The notes under the pieces: model-generated
What the model saw: only the letters and a program-made list of their open reading frames with translations
Told to the model about the DNA's origin: nothing
The model's database searches: none
NCBI GenBank assembly: GCA_964424635.1
Contig: CAYRJC010000008.1
Location: 1-26,127 of the forward strand
Reading direction: 5' to 3'
DNA length: 26,127 nucleotides
Origin: UBA920 sp964424635
GTDB lineage: Bacteria; Patescibacteriota; Doudnabacteria; UBA920
Part shown: piece by piece, positions 1 through 6,894 of the stretch
How positions within the stretch are numbered: position 1 is the stretch's first letter
How the letters are laid out: each line of letters opens with the position of its first letter
Made by a program: the position numbers and the translations under genes

Positions 1-86
1 TACACATTATCCTAATATTTCTAATAGGGGTGGACTATATCATCATCCGTATTGGCTCGGGAGCTGGGATTCGAACCCAACCCGAG

Positions 87-619
87 TTTTAAGGATGCAA
101 GGCGCTTCCTAAGACAATCTGTCCCAGTACTCCCCGAAGGGATAGTCTCTGAACCTTCCATGCTAAAATAAATTTTTAGTTTTGGCTTGGCTGCTGATTA
201 CCATACATTACTGTTTAGGCTTCCAGCAATTCACCTTGTTTTCATATTTGATTACTCAAATATGCTGCGTATTCCCGCGTGTACCTCTTTGTGGCAGTTT
301 GAACAGACCAGTATACATTTGTCTAATTCATCTTTGACTACTTTCCACGATCTAGTGTAGCCTTTTTGGCTAATCCCAAATTTTTTTGTAGAAGAGACTT
401 TGTGGTGAAACTCTAAGGCTCCTTCATATTTATTATAAGAGCAAAAAATACATTTTTTACCTTTATAATCTAAAGCATTTTGTTTTACAGCTTTTCTACG
501 AAGGGCAACTGCTTTTTTGAGATACTCTGAGCGGGAGGAATAAGTTCTTTTATCAGCCATAATTTATTATATAATTTACTTAATAAATTCTATATAAATA
601 TCTGATAAAGATTGTGTTC
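87..619 (-). ncRNA. Group I self-splicing intron in the tRNA
   Basis: Read on the minus strand, the intron shows the classic core. P1 can form between 5' exon GCTGT and guide GCAGC (268-264), ending in the required U-G pair. P2 is a stem ATATTTGA/TCAAATAT closed by loop GTAA (244-263). P4 is TTGCTG/CAGCAG in the typical P and Q context (AATTGCTGG, AATCAGCAGCCAAGCC). P6 carries a CTAAAA/TTTTAG hairpin. The R segment is TTCAGAGACTA, with P7 as GAGAC (149-145)/GTCTT (115-111). P9 is AGGAAGC/GCATCCT (110-92). The HNH gene fills the P1 loop. The 3' splice site needs a terminal G and is probably in ACTCGGG just before the T-arm, but I could not fix it. P3 and P8 were not assigned confidently. Confidence 0.85.
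252..560 (-). CDS. HNH homing endonuclease of the group I intron
   Basis: This 102-residue protein is a minimal HNH nuclease. It has a basic N-terminus, a CIFC zinc knuckle (C37/C40), the LEFHHK histidine pair (H52/H53), and a second knuckle with the terminal histidine in CSNCHKEVH (C86, C89, H90, H94). Proteins of this type cut intronless alleles so that the intron is copied in; that role is inferred from its position inside a group I intron. It starts at ATG 560 with no visible Shine-Dalgarno sequence. Its last codons encode the P1 guide strand and the 5' strand of P2, and the TAA stop falls in the GTAA loop of P2, so reading frame and ribozyme overlap. Function confidence is high; target-site specificity is unknown. 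Confidence 0.88.
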   Translation of the reverse strand: MADKRTYSSRSEYLKKAVALRRKAVKQNALDYKGKKCIFCSYNKYEGALEFHHKVSSTKKFGISQKGYTRSWKVVKDELDKCILVCSNCHKEVHAGIRSIFE

Positions 620-755
620 ACAGCCGATAGCTCTACCGCTGAGCTACTCCCGAATATTTGATTTTAAATACTCAGCTATTTTAGCAAAACCCCACTGATT
701 AATCAAGTATTTGTGCTAATATATAGATATAGGCTAATCATAGCGAAACAAAACT

Positions 756-1157
756 GTGTCTATATATAGTAGGGGAAAAACACAAGCAGGGTTTACGATT
801 ATCGAAGTAGTAGTTACTTTGTTTATTCTTGGCGTCACTTTGGTGCTTTTTCAAGTAACCGCTCATTCGGTAGCTCTTAATAAATACTCCCGATATAAAG
901 AAGTAGCAGTCCGTATTGCTGATCAAAAAATGCAAACTTTACGAATTACTCCTTTCGCATCTTTCCCTACCAGTGGAACTTTTAGCGATTCTCGTATGTC
1001 ACTCCTTCCTAGTGGGCAGGGTAGTATAACAGTCACTGATATTAATAGTACTTTAAAAGACGTTAAGGTGACAGTAACCTGGCTTAATTCTAAAAATACA
1101 GCTAATCAACAAATAGAAGTTAGAACCTATGTCGCTCAAGGGGGGTTGGGGCAATGA
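756..1157 (+). CDS. Type IV pilus pseudopilin (minor pilin-like)
   Basis: This 133-residue protein carries a class III signal peptide. A short basic leader ends in Gly and is followed by FTIIEVVVTLFILGV, with Glu at mature position 5 and a hydrophobic helix of about 20 residues. Prepilin peptidase should cut after Gly12 and the helix would pack into a pilus or pseudopilus. The start is GTG 756, the only plausible one ahead of the signal, and there is no Shine-Dalgarno sequence. It overlaps the next pilin gene by four bases (ATGA), so the two are translationally coupled. The C-terminal domain is not recognisable beyond pilin-like length. Family assignment is secure; whether it belongs to a T4P or a type II secretion-like machine cannot be decided because no ATPase or platform gene lies in the window. 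Confidence 0.88.
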   Translation: MSIYSRGKTQAGFTIIEVVVTLFILGVTLVLFQVTAHSVALNKYSRYKEVAVRIADQKMQTLRITPFASFPTSGTFSDSRMSLLPSGQGSITVTDINSTLKDVKVTVTWLNSKNTANQQIEVRTYVAQGGLGQ

Positions 1158-1711
1158 AAAAACAACAGGGTTTTACTATAATGGAATTAGTAGTAGTAAT
1201 CGCATTGTGCTCTGTTTTATTGTTAGGCCTATTGGCTTTATTTGATTGGCACAGTAAAGTTTTTACTTTAGAACAAGCTGATGTTAGAGCTACGGGTTCG
1301 GTTCGCAGTGTAATGAATAATATGACTAAGTATGTTGCTCAAGGTATAACTTTAGAATCATCCCGTACTATAAGCGGGACTACCTATACTACAGATGCCG
1401 ACACAGTTATTGTAAAAATTCCTTCGGTTGATAGCAGTGGGAATGTTATTGCAAGTACTTATGATTATGTAGCTTATAATTTAAGTAATGGTTCTGTAAC
1501 TCAGGTGATAGAAGCGGGTAGTGGAACTGTAAGAACTGCCGGAAGTAAGTTACTAGCTGAAAATGTTCAATCTTTTTCATTGACATATGATAACGCTACT
1601 GCAGCCTTGGCTACTTATGTAGTGGTTGATATTCAAACAAGAGTAACTACAAAAGGTACAAGTGCAGCAACAGCTAGATCCACTGACACTATTTTTTTAA
1701 GAAATCATTAG
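1154..1711 (+). CDS. Type IV pilus pseudopilin, second
   Basis: This 185-residue pseudopilin has leader MKKQQG followed by FTIMELVVVIALCSVLLLGLLALF: a cleavage site after Gly6, Glu5 of the mature protein and a transmembrane/assembly helix. The remainder is Ser/Thr/Val-rich and is probably the exposed beta-sheet domain; its length and layout resemble PilW/PulJ-type minor pilins, which is an inference. The gene starts inside the stop region of the upstream pilin (ATGA overlap), and the next gene follows its TAG after one base, so the three are one operon. A cysteine in the transmembrane helix (CSVLL) is a small oddity. No promoter or Shine-Dalgarno sequence precedes it, consistent with translational coupling. 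Confidence 0.87.
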   Translation: MKKQQGFTIMELVVVIALCSVLLLGLLALFDWHSKVFTLEQADVRATGSVRSVMNNMTKYVAQGITLESSRTISGTTYTTDADTVIVKIPSVDSSGNVIASTYDYVAYNLSNGSVTQVIEAGSGTVRTAGSKLLAENVQSFSLTYDNATAALATYVVVDIQTRVTTKGTSAATARSTDTIFLRNH

Positions 1712-1712
1712 T

Positions 1713-3533
1713 ATGAATAATCTTAAGAATCAATTGCAACAAGGGTATATTATGATAATTGGAATTGTGGTAATGGCCATACTTTTTACTATGTCAGGGG
1801 TGGTATGGGGTTACACTACTGTTCAGATTAAAGCCAGTAAGCAAGCAATTGGCACTACTCAAGTTTTGCATTTAGCTGAAGCCGGTCTAGATAAAGCAGT
1901 TAATCAACTTAATCAAAATTCTTCATTTGTCGGAGAGTCAAACGTTTCTCTAGGAGACGGGACTTACACTACTTCTGTGACTAGTATAGACTCTACTACT
2001 AAATATGTAACTTCGACTGGCTATATTCCTAATAGTACTAATCCAACATCTCAAACTACTATCAAGGTGAAAGTGGGTATAGACTCTACTATTATATCTT
2101 TCAGATATGGGGTGCAGGCTGGTGCTGGTGGTTTTGTAATGAGCGGTGGTTCTACTATAAACGGGAATGTTTATTCTAATGGAAGCATTAACGCAACTAC
2201 AGGAGTTCATATAACTGGTAGTGCTGTGGCTGCTAACCCACCAGCTTTAACTACTGACCAAGCCAATAACACCCCTTCATCAATTTCTACTTGTACCAGC
2301 TCTAATTGTGTTACTTTTGGTAATGCTTCGGGTACAGAAGATTTTGCTCAAAGCTTTAAGATTTCTAGTTCTAATATTCTTAATAGTGTTCAATTTTATA
2401 TTAAAAAAGTTAGTACTCCTAGTAATGCTACGGTTCGTATTGTAACTGATAATGCTGGTAGCCCAAGTACTACTACATTAATGTCAGGGACTTTATCTGC
2501 TGCAAGCGTGACAACAAATTTTTCCTGGGTATCTGTAACGTTGCCATCTACTCCAGTTTTAGATCCCTCTGAAACATATTGGTTGGTGATTGATGCTGGT
2601 TCTAATGCGAGTCGTTACTATATAATTGGTGCTAATAGTAATGGTTATGCTAATGGCGTTGGGAAAATAGGAAGATATTCTAGTACATGGTCTGATACTT
2701 CTCCATCTGGACTAGATGGTTATTTTCAATTATATCTTGGAGGTGGTACTTCTATGATCGGTGGTAATACTTATAATACCGGGGTTTATGTTGGAACTGC
2801 GGTAACAGATGATGCTTGGGCCAATAATGTTATGGGGGCCACTGTAACGGGTACAATTTATTGCCAAACTTCAAGTTATACAAATAAGGCTTGTAATACT
2901 AGCCGAGCTGATCCGACCCCAGAAAATTTACCTCTTTCCGATGGAAACATTCAAGACTGGAAAGATGATGCGAGTACCGGAGGTACTATATCAGGAAATT
3001 ATACCGTTGGGTATGCGGGTGCAACTTTAGGACCAAAAAAGATTACGGGAAACCTTACTGTTAACGGAGGAGGAACTTTAACAGTTAGCGGTACACTGTG
3101 GGTTGAGGGGAACATATCTGTTTCTGGTGGAGGCAGGGTGCAGTTGGCATCATCTTATGGAAGTAATAGTGGGGCCATAGTTACTGACGGTTATGTAAGC
3201 TTAACTGGTGGATCCAATTTTGCTGGGTCTGGTACATCAGGAAGTTATCCATTTTTGATTACAACCAGTCCTTGTCCGGCTGGAGTTGGGTGTGGCGGTA
3301 ATGACGCGATTTATTTATCTGGTGGAGCCGGTACAGTAGCTTTAATAGCTCAAAACGGTAATGTTCAGATTAATGGAGGTAGTTCTTTAAAGGCTGTTAC
3401 TGGAAAGCAAATTACCATGGCTGGGGGCGCGACTTTGGTTTATGATAGTGGATTGATCAGTGAGAATTTTAATAGCGGGCCAGGAGGATCGTGGGCTCCT
3501 ATTGCTGGTACTTATGTAATTATTGATAACTAG
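1713..3533 (+). CDS. PilX-like minor pilin with large surface domain
   Basis: This is a 606-residue protein. Residues about 12-35 form a hydrophobic helix (YIMIIGIVVMAILFTMSGVV) followed by LHLAEAGLDKAVNQL, the hallmark of PilX-type minor pilins. There is no Gly-Phe-Thr-x-x-Glu processing motif, as usual for PilX relatives. Residues about 200-345 (FAQSFKISSSNILNSVQFYI through GYFQLYLGGG) resemble a choice-of-anchor or lectin-like beta-sandwich. Around it lie Gly/Ser/Thr-rich repeats (GNVYSNGSINATTG, GNLTVNGGGTLTVSGTLWVEGNI, GNVQINGGSSLKA) that look like a polymer-forming right-handed beta-helix. It is presumably displayed at or near the pilus tip and may bind a surface or a host cell; that role is inferred. 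Two paired cysteine sites (CTSSNC, CQTSSYTNKAC) could form disulfides outside the cell. Confidence 0.8.
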   Translation: MNNLKNQLQQGYIMIIGIVVMAILFTMSGVVWGYTTVQIKASKQAIGTTQVLHLAEAGLDKAVNQLNQNSSFVGESNVSLGDGTYTTSVTSIDSTTKYVTSTGYIPNSTNPTSQTTIKVKVGIDSTIISFRYGVQAGAGGFVMSGGSTINGNVYSNGSINATTGVHITGSAVAANPPALTTDQANNTPSSISTCTSSNCVTFGNASGTEDFAQSFKISSSNILNSVQFYIKKVSTPSNATVRIVTDNAGSPSTTTLMSGTLSAASVTTNFSWVSVTLPSTPVLDPSETYWLVIDAGSNASRYYIIGANSNGYANGVGKIGRYSSTWSDTSPSGLDGYFQLYLGGGTSMIGGNTYNTGVYVGTAVTDDAWANNVMGATVTGTIYCQTSSYTNKACNTSRADPTPENLPLSDGNIQDWKDDASTGGTISGNYTVGYAGATLGPKKITGNLTVNGGGTLTVSGTLWVEGNISVSGGGRVQLASSYGSNSGAIVTDGYVSLTGGSNFAGSGTSGSYPFLITTSPCPAGVGCGGNDAIYLSGGAGTVALIAQNGNVQINGGSSLKAVTGKQITMAGGATLVYDSGLISENFNSGPGGSWAPIAGTYVIIDN

Positions 3534-3537
3534 TCAT

Positions 3538-3771
3538 ATGAAAAAAATATTTTTGATAAAAACTATTCATGCTGCACCTGGTGATCCCTTACCTGCTTCT
3601 AATCAAGGTCAGCGGGTAATTATTGATAATAGCTCTCCTGTAGTTGTTCAAACTGAAAAAGATAATTCTATTCCAGTAACTGTATATTATGGTTTGGGCG
3701 CAGTTGTTTTGGTTATTATTGCGGTAATTTTTGGAGCTGCTTTATTGCACGGAAACAAACAAAAAAAATAA
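3538..3771 (+). CDS. Small single-span membrane protein of the pilin operon
   Basis: Seventy-seven residues from ATG 3538, four bases after the pilin stop; a TTG at 3523 in the same frame would overlap the upstream gene and is less likely. The N-terminus is basic (MKKIFLIK). A polar middle with a Pro/Val stretch follows, then one transmembrane helix near the C-terminus (GLGAVVLVIIAVIFGAALL) and a basic tail HGNKQKK, which predicts an outside N-terminus and a cytoplasmic tail. No family is recognised. Co-transcription with three pilins suggests a pilus-related role, which is inference only. Confidence 0.6.
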   Translation: MKKIFLIKTIHAAPGDPLPASNQGQRVIIDNSSPVVVQTEKDNSIPVTVYYGLGAVVLVIIAVIFGAALLHGNKQKK

Positions 3772-3790
3772 GACCAGCCGCTGATATTAC

Positions 3791-3826
3791 CAGTCATAGC
3801 ATTAAAAATTTTTTAATTTATGACTG
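3791..3826 (+). terminator. Hairpin after the pilin operon
   Basis: CAGTCATA (3791-3798) pairs with TATGACTG (3819-3826), and the AT-rich interior (ATTAAAAA/TTTTTTAAT) extends the stem. No strong U-run follows on the plus strand, so it may be a weak terminator or an RNA-stabilising hairpin just ahead of the glycerate kinase start. Confidence 0.45.
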
Positions 3827-3836
3827 ATTGTAAAAA

Positions 3837-5129
3837 ATGATTATTAAAAATTTTACACAATTAGCTAGTTCTATTCCGCGCAAACAAGTTTTGCGCATTT
3901 TAGAGTCTGGATTGGAGGCTATTAATACAGAAAGGATAATGAAAAAACAATTTAGCTATGATTCTAAAAAAGATATTTTGTATCTCAATCATCAGCCTGT
4001 CGATCTTAAGCCTTTTAAAAATATTGTAGTAGTAGGCGCAGGTAAACTAGTTGGGTCAGCTGCCGAACAAATTGAATCACAAATGTTGAATAGAATATCC
4101 GGCGGGTTAGTTATAGATATTGTTCCGGCAAGTTTAAAGAAAATTGCCAGCCGGGTAGGAACTCATCCTTTACCAAGTAATAGTAATGTGTCTAGTACAG
4201 AAGAAATCATTGCAATGCTTAATAATTTAACTGAAGATGATCTTGTATTGGCAATAATTGGAGGCGGTGGTAGCAGCTTGCTGTGCAGTCCTAAAACTGT
4301 TTCCCTTCAAGAGGAAAGAGAAATCATTCAAGCCTTAATGGATTCTGGGGCAGCAATTGAAGAAATGAATACAGTTCGCAAGCACCTAAGTAGAGTAAAA
4401 GGCGGCGGGTTAGCTAAGCTGGCTTATCCTGCTACGGTAATTAGCCTAATTTTTAGCGATGTACCAGGTAATGATTTATCTAATGTAGCTAGCGGTCCCA
4501 CTGTAATGGACAAAACAACTATGGAAGACGCAATAAAAATTATTAATAAATATAATATTTTGGACCGGTGCAGTATGGATTCATGTGGCCTTATAGAAAC
4601 CCCGAAAGATTTGAAGTATTTTGCAAAGGTTAAAAATATAATGCTGTGCAATAGTGATATTGCTTTACAGGCCATGAAGAATACTGCACAGGATTTGGGT
4701 TTAACCGTAAGAATTTGGGATTCAGCTTATACAGGAGAAGCCAAAGAATTAGGAAATAAAATTTTGCAGTCTACTTCTGACGGAGAATGTTTGATCGCTG
4801 CTGGTGAAAGTGTAGTAACGATTCCTGCTAATACAAAAATAAAAGGTAGTGGGGGTCGTAATCAAGAAATGGCTCTTGCAGCGCTTATTAACATCCCGAA
4901 AAATACGGTTTTTGCTACTTTGGCTTCTGATGGTCATGATAACAGTGATGTTGCAGGTTGTCTCGTTGATATTTCAAATTTAAGTTTTGCCAAACAGAAA
5001 CAGGTAAATTTAAAGGAAGCTTTATCTAACCATGACGAATATAGGGTAATGTTGGATATTAATGCTGCTATACTTACTGGGATAACAAACTCCAATATTT
5101 CTGATTTGGTTGTATGTCTGAAGTATTAA
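3837..5129 (+). CDS. Glycerate 2-kinase, MOFRL/DUF4147 family
   Basis: This 430-residue protein has the two-domain architecture of class II glycerate kinases, which phosphorylate D-glycerate to 2-phosphoglycerate with ATP in the cytoplasm. The N-terminal DUF4147 domain is visible as VVVGAGKLVGSAAE, THPLPS, LAIIGGGGSSLLCSP, the NTVRKHLSRVKGGGLAKLAYPA block, and SDVPGNDLSNVASGPTV. The C-terminal MOFRL domain is seen in GSGGRNQEMAL and ATLASDGHDNSDVAG. Length is normal for the family. It starts at ATG 3837 without a Shine-Dalgarno sequence. A D-2-hydroxyacid dehydrogenase follows 18 bases later, and together they could link hydroxypyruvate or glyoxylate-type acids to lower glycolysis. Specificity for glycerate over related acids is inferred. 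Confidence 0.88.
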   Translation: MIIKNFTQLASSIPRKQVLRILESGLEAINTERIMKKQFSYDSKKDILYLNHQPVDLKPFKNIVVVGAGKLVGSAAEQIESQMLNRISGGLVIDIVPASLKKIASRVGTHPLPSNSNVSSTEEIIAMLNNLTEDDLVLAIIGGGGSSLLCSPKTVSLQEEREIIQALMDSGAAIEEMNTVRKHLSRVKGGGLAKLAYPATVISLIFSDVPGNDLSNVASGPTVMDKTTMEDAIKIINKYNILDRCSMDSCGLIETPKDLKYFAKVKNIMLCNSDIALQAMKNTAQDLGLTVRIWDSAYTGEAKELGNKILQSTSDGECLIAAGESVVTIPANTKIKGSGGRNQEMALAALINIPKNTVFATLASDGHDNSDVAGCLVDISNLSFAKQKQVNLKEALSNHDEYRVMLDINAAILTGITNSNISDLVVCLKY

Positions 5130-5147
5130 TTAAACCACTATTTTTAT

Positions 5148-6134
5148 ATGAATAACATTGCATTTTATAGCGTTACTGATACTGAGAAAAATCAACTTAA
5201 ATATGTTTCTTCCAAAGTAAAAGCCGATTTTTATCATCAAAAATTAACTTTAAAAAATTTGCCTCCTTCAGCAACTGAAATTTTGGCTATTCATGTTGAT
5301 TGTCCTATTACTGAGGATATTTTGAAGAAGTTACCAAATTTAAAACTAATCGTTACTCGTACCGCTGGTTTTGATCATATTGATTTAAAAGCTGCCGCAA
5401 AAGCTGGAGTTAAAGTTATTAACTGTGCAGGACTGAATGCGATTTCTGTGGCTGAGTTTGTATTTGGTTTGATATTAAACTGGTACAGAGATTTTCCTAA
5501 AGCATTAGAGGATGGGCGAAAACTACATTTTCAAAATGGAGCTGTATTTGGTCATGAGCTTAATGGTAAAACTTTGGGAATTGTTGGAACCGGAAGCATT
5601 GGTAGTAGTGTTGCTAGGATCGCTAGAGGATTTGGCATGAATTTAATCGGGTTTGATTCATACAAAAACAAAGATTTAGCTAAAGAAACTGGATTAAAAT
5701 ATGCCGTTAGTTTGGAACAGCTTTGCAAGAAAAGCGATATTGTTACTCTTCATGTTCCGGCGATTGCGTCTACTAATAAAATGGTTTCTGCTAAATTATT
5801 AAAGCAATTCAAGCCCGGAGCTTTGCTGGTTAATACTGCTCGGGGAGCGGTGGTTGATACTGCGGCTTTGTATAAAGCTCTGGAGCATGGGAAGTTGTCT
5901 GGGTATGTAACTGATGTATTGGAGTTTGAGTCTATCCCTAAAGATTCAAAAAAAATAACCCAAGCTCAGGCTAAGGTTTTGGATATTCAAAAAAACTTAG
6001 CAAAATTGCCAAACGTACTTTTAACTCCTCATACTGCTCATGCTACTTTAGAATCCACAGATAGGATTTTTAGGCATACCTTTGAGTTAATTGAGGGTTT
6101 TCAAAAAGGCCAAAAAATTAATTTTCTTAACTAA
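5148..6134 (+). CDS. D-isomer-specific 2-hydroxyacid dehydrogenase
   Basis: This 328-residue NAD(P)-dependent oxidoreductase interconverts 2-keto acids and D-2-hydroxy acids. The nucleotide-binding fold shows GIVGTGSIGSSVARIARGFG, followed by an acidic residue in GFDSYK, which favours NAD. The catalytic Arg is R232 in NTARGAVVD, the Glu lies in DVLEFES (about 259-261), and the His lies in TPHTAHAT near residue 297. The substrate-binding domain has TRTAGFDHID and INCAGLNAISVAEFVFGLIL. Adjacency to glycerate kinase (18-bp gap, same strand) makes hydroxypyruvate/glycerate a reasonable substrate; D-lactate or phosphoglycerate dehydrogenase activity is the alternative. No ACT domain is present. 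A Rho-independent terminator follows. Confidence 0.86.
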   Translation: MNNIAFYSVTDTEKNQLKYVSSKVKADFYHQKLTLKNLPPSATEILAIHVDCPITEDILKKLPNLKLIVTRTAGFDHIDLKAAAKAGVKVINCAGLNAISVAEFVFGLILNWYRDFPKALEDGRKLHFQNGAVFGHELNGKTLGIVGTGSIGSSVARIARGFGMNLIGFDSYKNKDLAKETGLKYAVSLEQLCKKSDIVTLHVPAIASTNKMVSAKLLKQFKPGALLVNTARGAVVDTAALYKALEHGKLSGYVTDVLEFESIPKDSKKITQAQAKVLDIQKNLAKLPNVLLTPHTAHATLESTDRIFRHTFELIEGFQKGQKINFLN

Positions 6135-6218
6135 TTTTTTGGCTATAAAAACTAGCTTATTTTATACAGAAAATTTGTTAAGTTAAGTAGGGTTCTGCCA
6201 ATTTAATTTTGTAATAAT

Positions 6219-6257
6219 AAATTCCCACCTGACTACAGGTACGGGAATTTTAATTTT
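6219..6257 (+). terminator. Rho-independent terminator after the hydroxyacid dehydrogenase
   Basis: AAATTCCC (6219-6226) pairs with GGGAATTT (6243-6250), and inside it ACCTG pairs with CAGGT. TAATTTTTG follows as the T-rich tail. It separates the glycerate genes from the nrd operon. Confidence 0.7.
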
Positions 6258-6328
6258 TGTGTGGATAACTTGAAGTTTACGATCGACTAAAAATAAAAAG
6301 TACCTAGTTGAAGCCAGATTATAAATAT

Positions 6329-6384
6329 TTGAGTGAACACTACATCTAGGGGTATAATTGTACTAGGTACACAACATTTTGTAC
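6329..6384 (+). promoter_or_regulatory. nrd operon promoter with two NrdR boxes
   Basis: A promoter is seen as TTGAGT (6329-6334), an 18-bp spacer and TATAAT (6353-6358), giving a transcription start near 6365. Box 1 is ACACTACATCTAGGGG at 6337-6352, inside the spacer. Box 2 is ACACAACATTTTGTAC at 6369-6384, just after the start point. Both resemble the known NrdR consensus ACACwATATATwGTGT, and their starts are 32 bp apart, three helical turns, which is the known spacing for NrdR-ATP/dATP oligomers. This predicts that NrdR represses its own operon, nrdR-nrdA-nrdB. Confidence 0.8.
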
Positions 6385-6407
6385 CATTTAATTTTTTAAA
6401 TACTTAT

Positions 6408-6854
6408 ATGCATTGCCCTAAATGCTTAAATCAAGATACAAAAGTAGTTGATTCTCGCCCTGTAGAAGACGCTGGATCCATCAGAAGGCGTAGAGAATGT
6501 GAGAAATGTAATTTCCGCTTCTCCACATACGAGCAGATAGAAATTCTAGATTTAACTGTAAAGAAACGGGATGGTACAGCTCAGCCTTATGTCCGCGATA
6601 AATTACAAAGGGGTCTGCGCCGGGCCTTTGAAAAAAGAAATTTAACAGATTACCTTTTCCGTAAAGTAATATCAGAGATAGAGCAGGAAATTCAAAAGAA
6701 AGCTTCTAATGGAGAAATTTCTAGCGAGCAGATCGGTGAAATTATCATGAAGGTTATCCGCAAAGTTGATAAGGTGGCCTATATCAGATTTGCTAGCGTG
6801 TATAGGCAGTTCGAAGACATACAAGAGTTTAAAGAAGCCATTCTCAAACTTTAA
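6408..6854 (+). CDS. nrdR: Transcriptional repressor NrdR
   Basis: A 148-residue NrdR from ATG 6408. The N-terminal zinc ribbon is MHCPKC... with the second pair in ECEKCNFRFSTYE, preceded by DSRPVEDAGSIRRRREC. The ATP-cone follows (LTVKKRDGTAQPYVRDKLQRGLRRAFEKR through VAYIRFASVYRQFEDI). NrdR senses ATP/dATP through the ATP-cone and represses ribonucleotide reductase genes. A GTG at 6333 opens the frame earlier, but that extension lies in the promoter and upstream of the predicted transcript start, so 6408 is preferred; it also gives the family's normal length and N-terminus. The gene is followed by nrdA after 40 bp. No Shine-Dalgarno sequence is seen. Confidence 0.95.
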   Translation: MHCPKCLNQDTKVVDSRPVEDAGSIRRRRECEKCNFRFSTYEQIEILDLTVKKRDGTAQPYVRDKLQRGLRRAFEKRNLTDYLFRKVISEIEQEIQKKASNGEISSEQIGEIIMKVIRKVDKVAYIRFASVYRQFEDIQEFKEAILKL

Positions 6855-6894
6855 TTCCAAAATTTAACTATATTAATAAAACAAACTTACAACC

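Larger units (their letters stand above)
53..653 (-). tRNA. Intron-split tRNA, probably tRNA-Asn(GUU)
   Basis: The 5' part is 653-620: acceptor strand TCGGGAG, TA, D-arm GCTC/GAGC with a 7-nt loop, anticodon strand ATCGG, then CTGT. The 3' part is 86-53: T-stem TTGGG/CCCAG around loop TTCGAAT, acceptor strand CTCCCGA (perfect 7-bp match to the 5' end), discriminator G and an encoded CCA. U1, G73 and the ATCGGCTGT string are those of bacterial tRNA-Asn(GUU). About 530 nt of group I intron with an HNH gene separates the halves, apparently inside the anticodon. The odd point is that the expected 3' anticodon strand (TAACCGAT-like) is not found anywhere between the halves; CTTAAAACTCGGG stands where it should be. 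The identity is therefore inferred from the 5' half plus G73, and the gene could be a broken remnant. Confidence 0.7.

Noticed and set aside
738..935. Minus-strand frame opposite the first pilin
   Set aside because: It is antisense to a clear pilin signal peptide and has no recognisable features.
6333..6407. Longer nrdR with GTG start at 6333
   Set aside because: The extension overlaps the -35, the -10 and both NrdR boxes and lies upstream of the predicted transcript start; the normal NrdR N-terminus MHCPKC begins at 6408.
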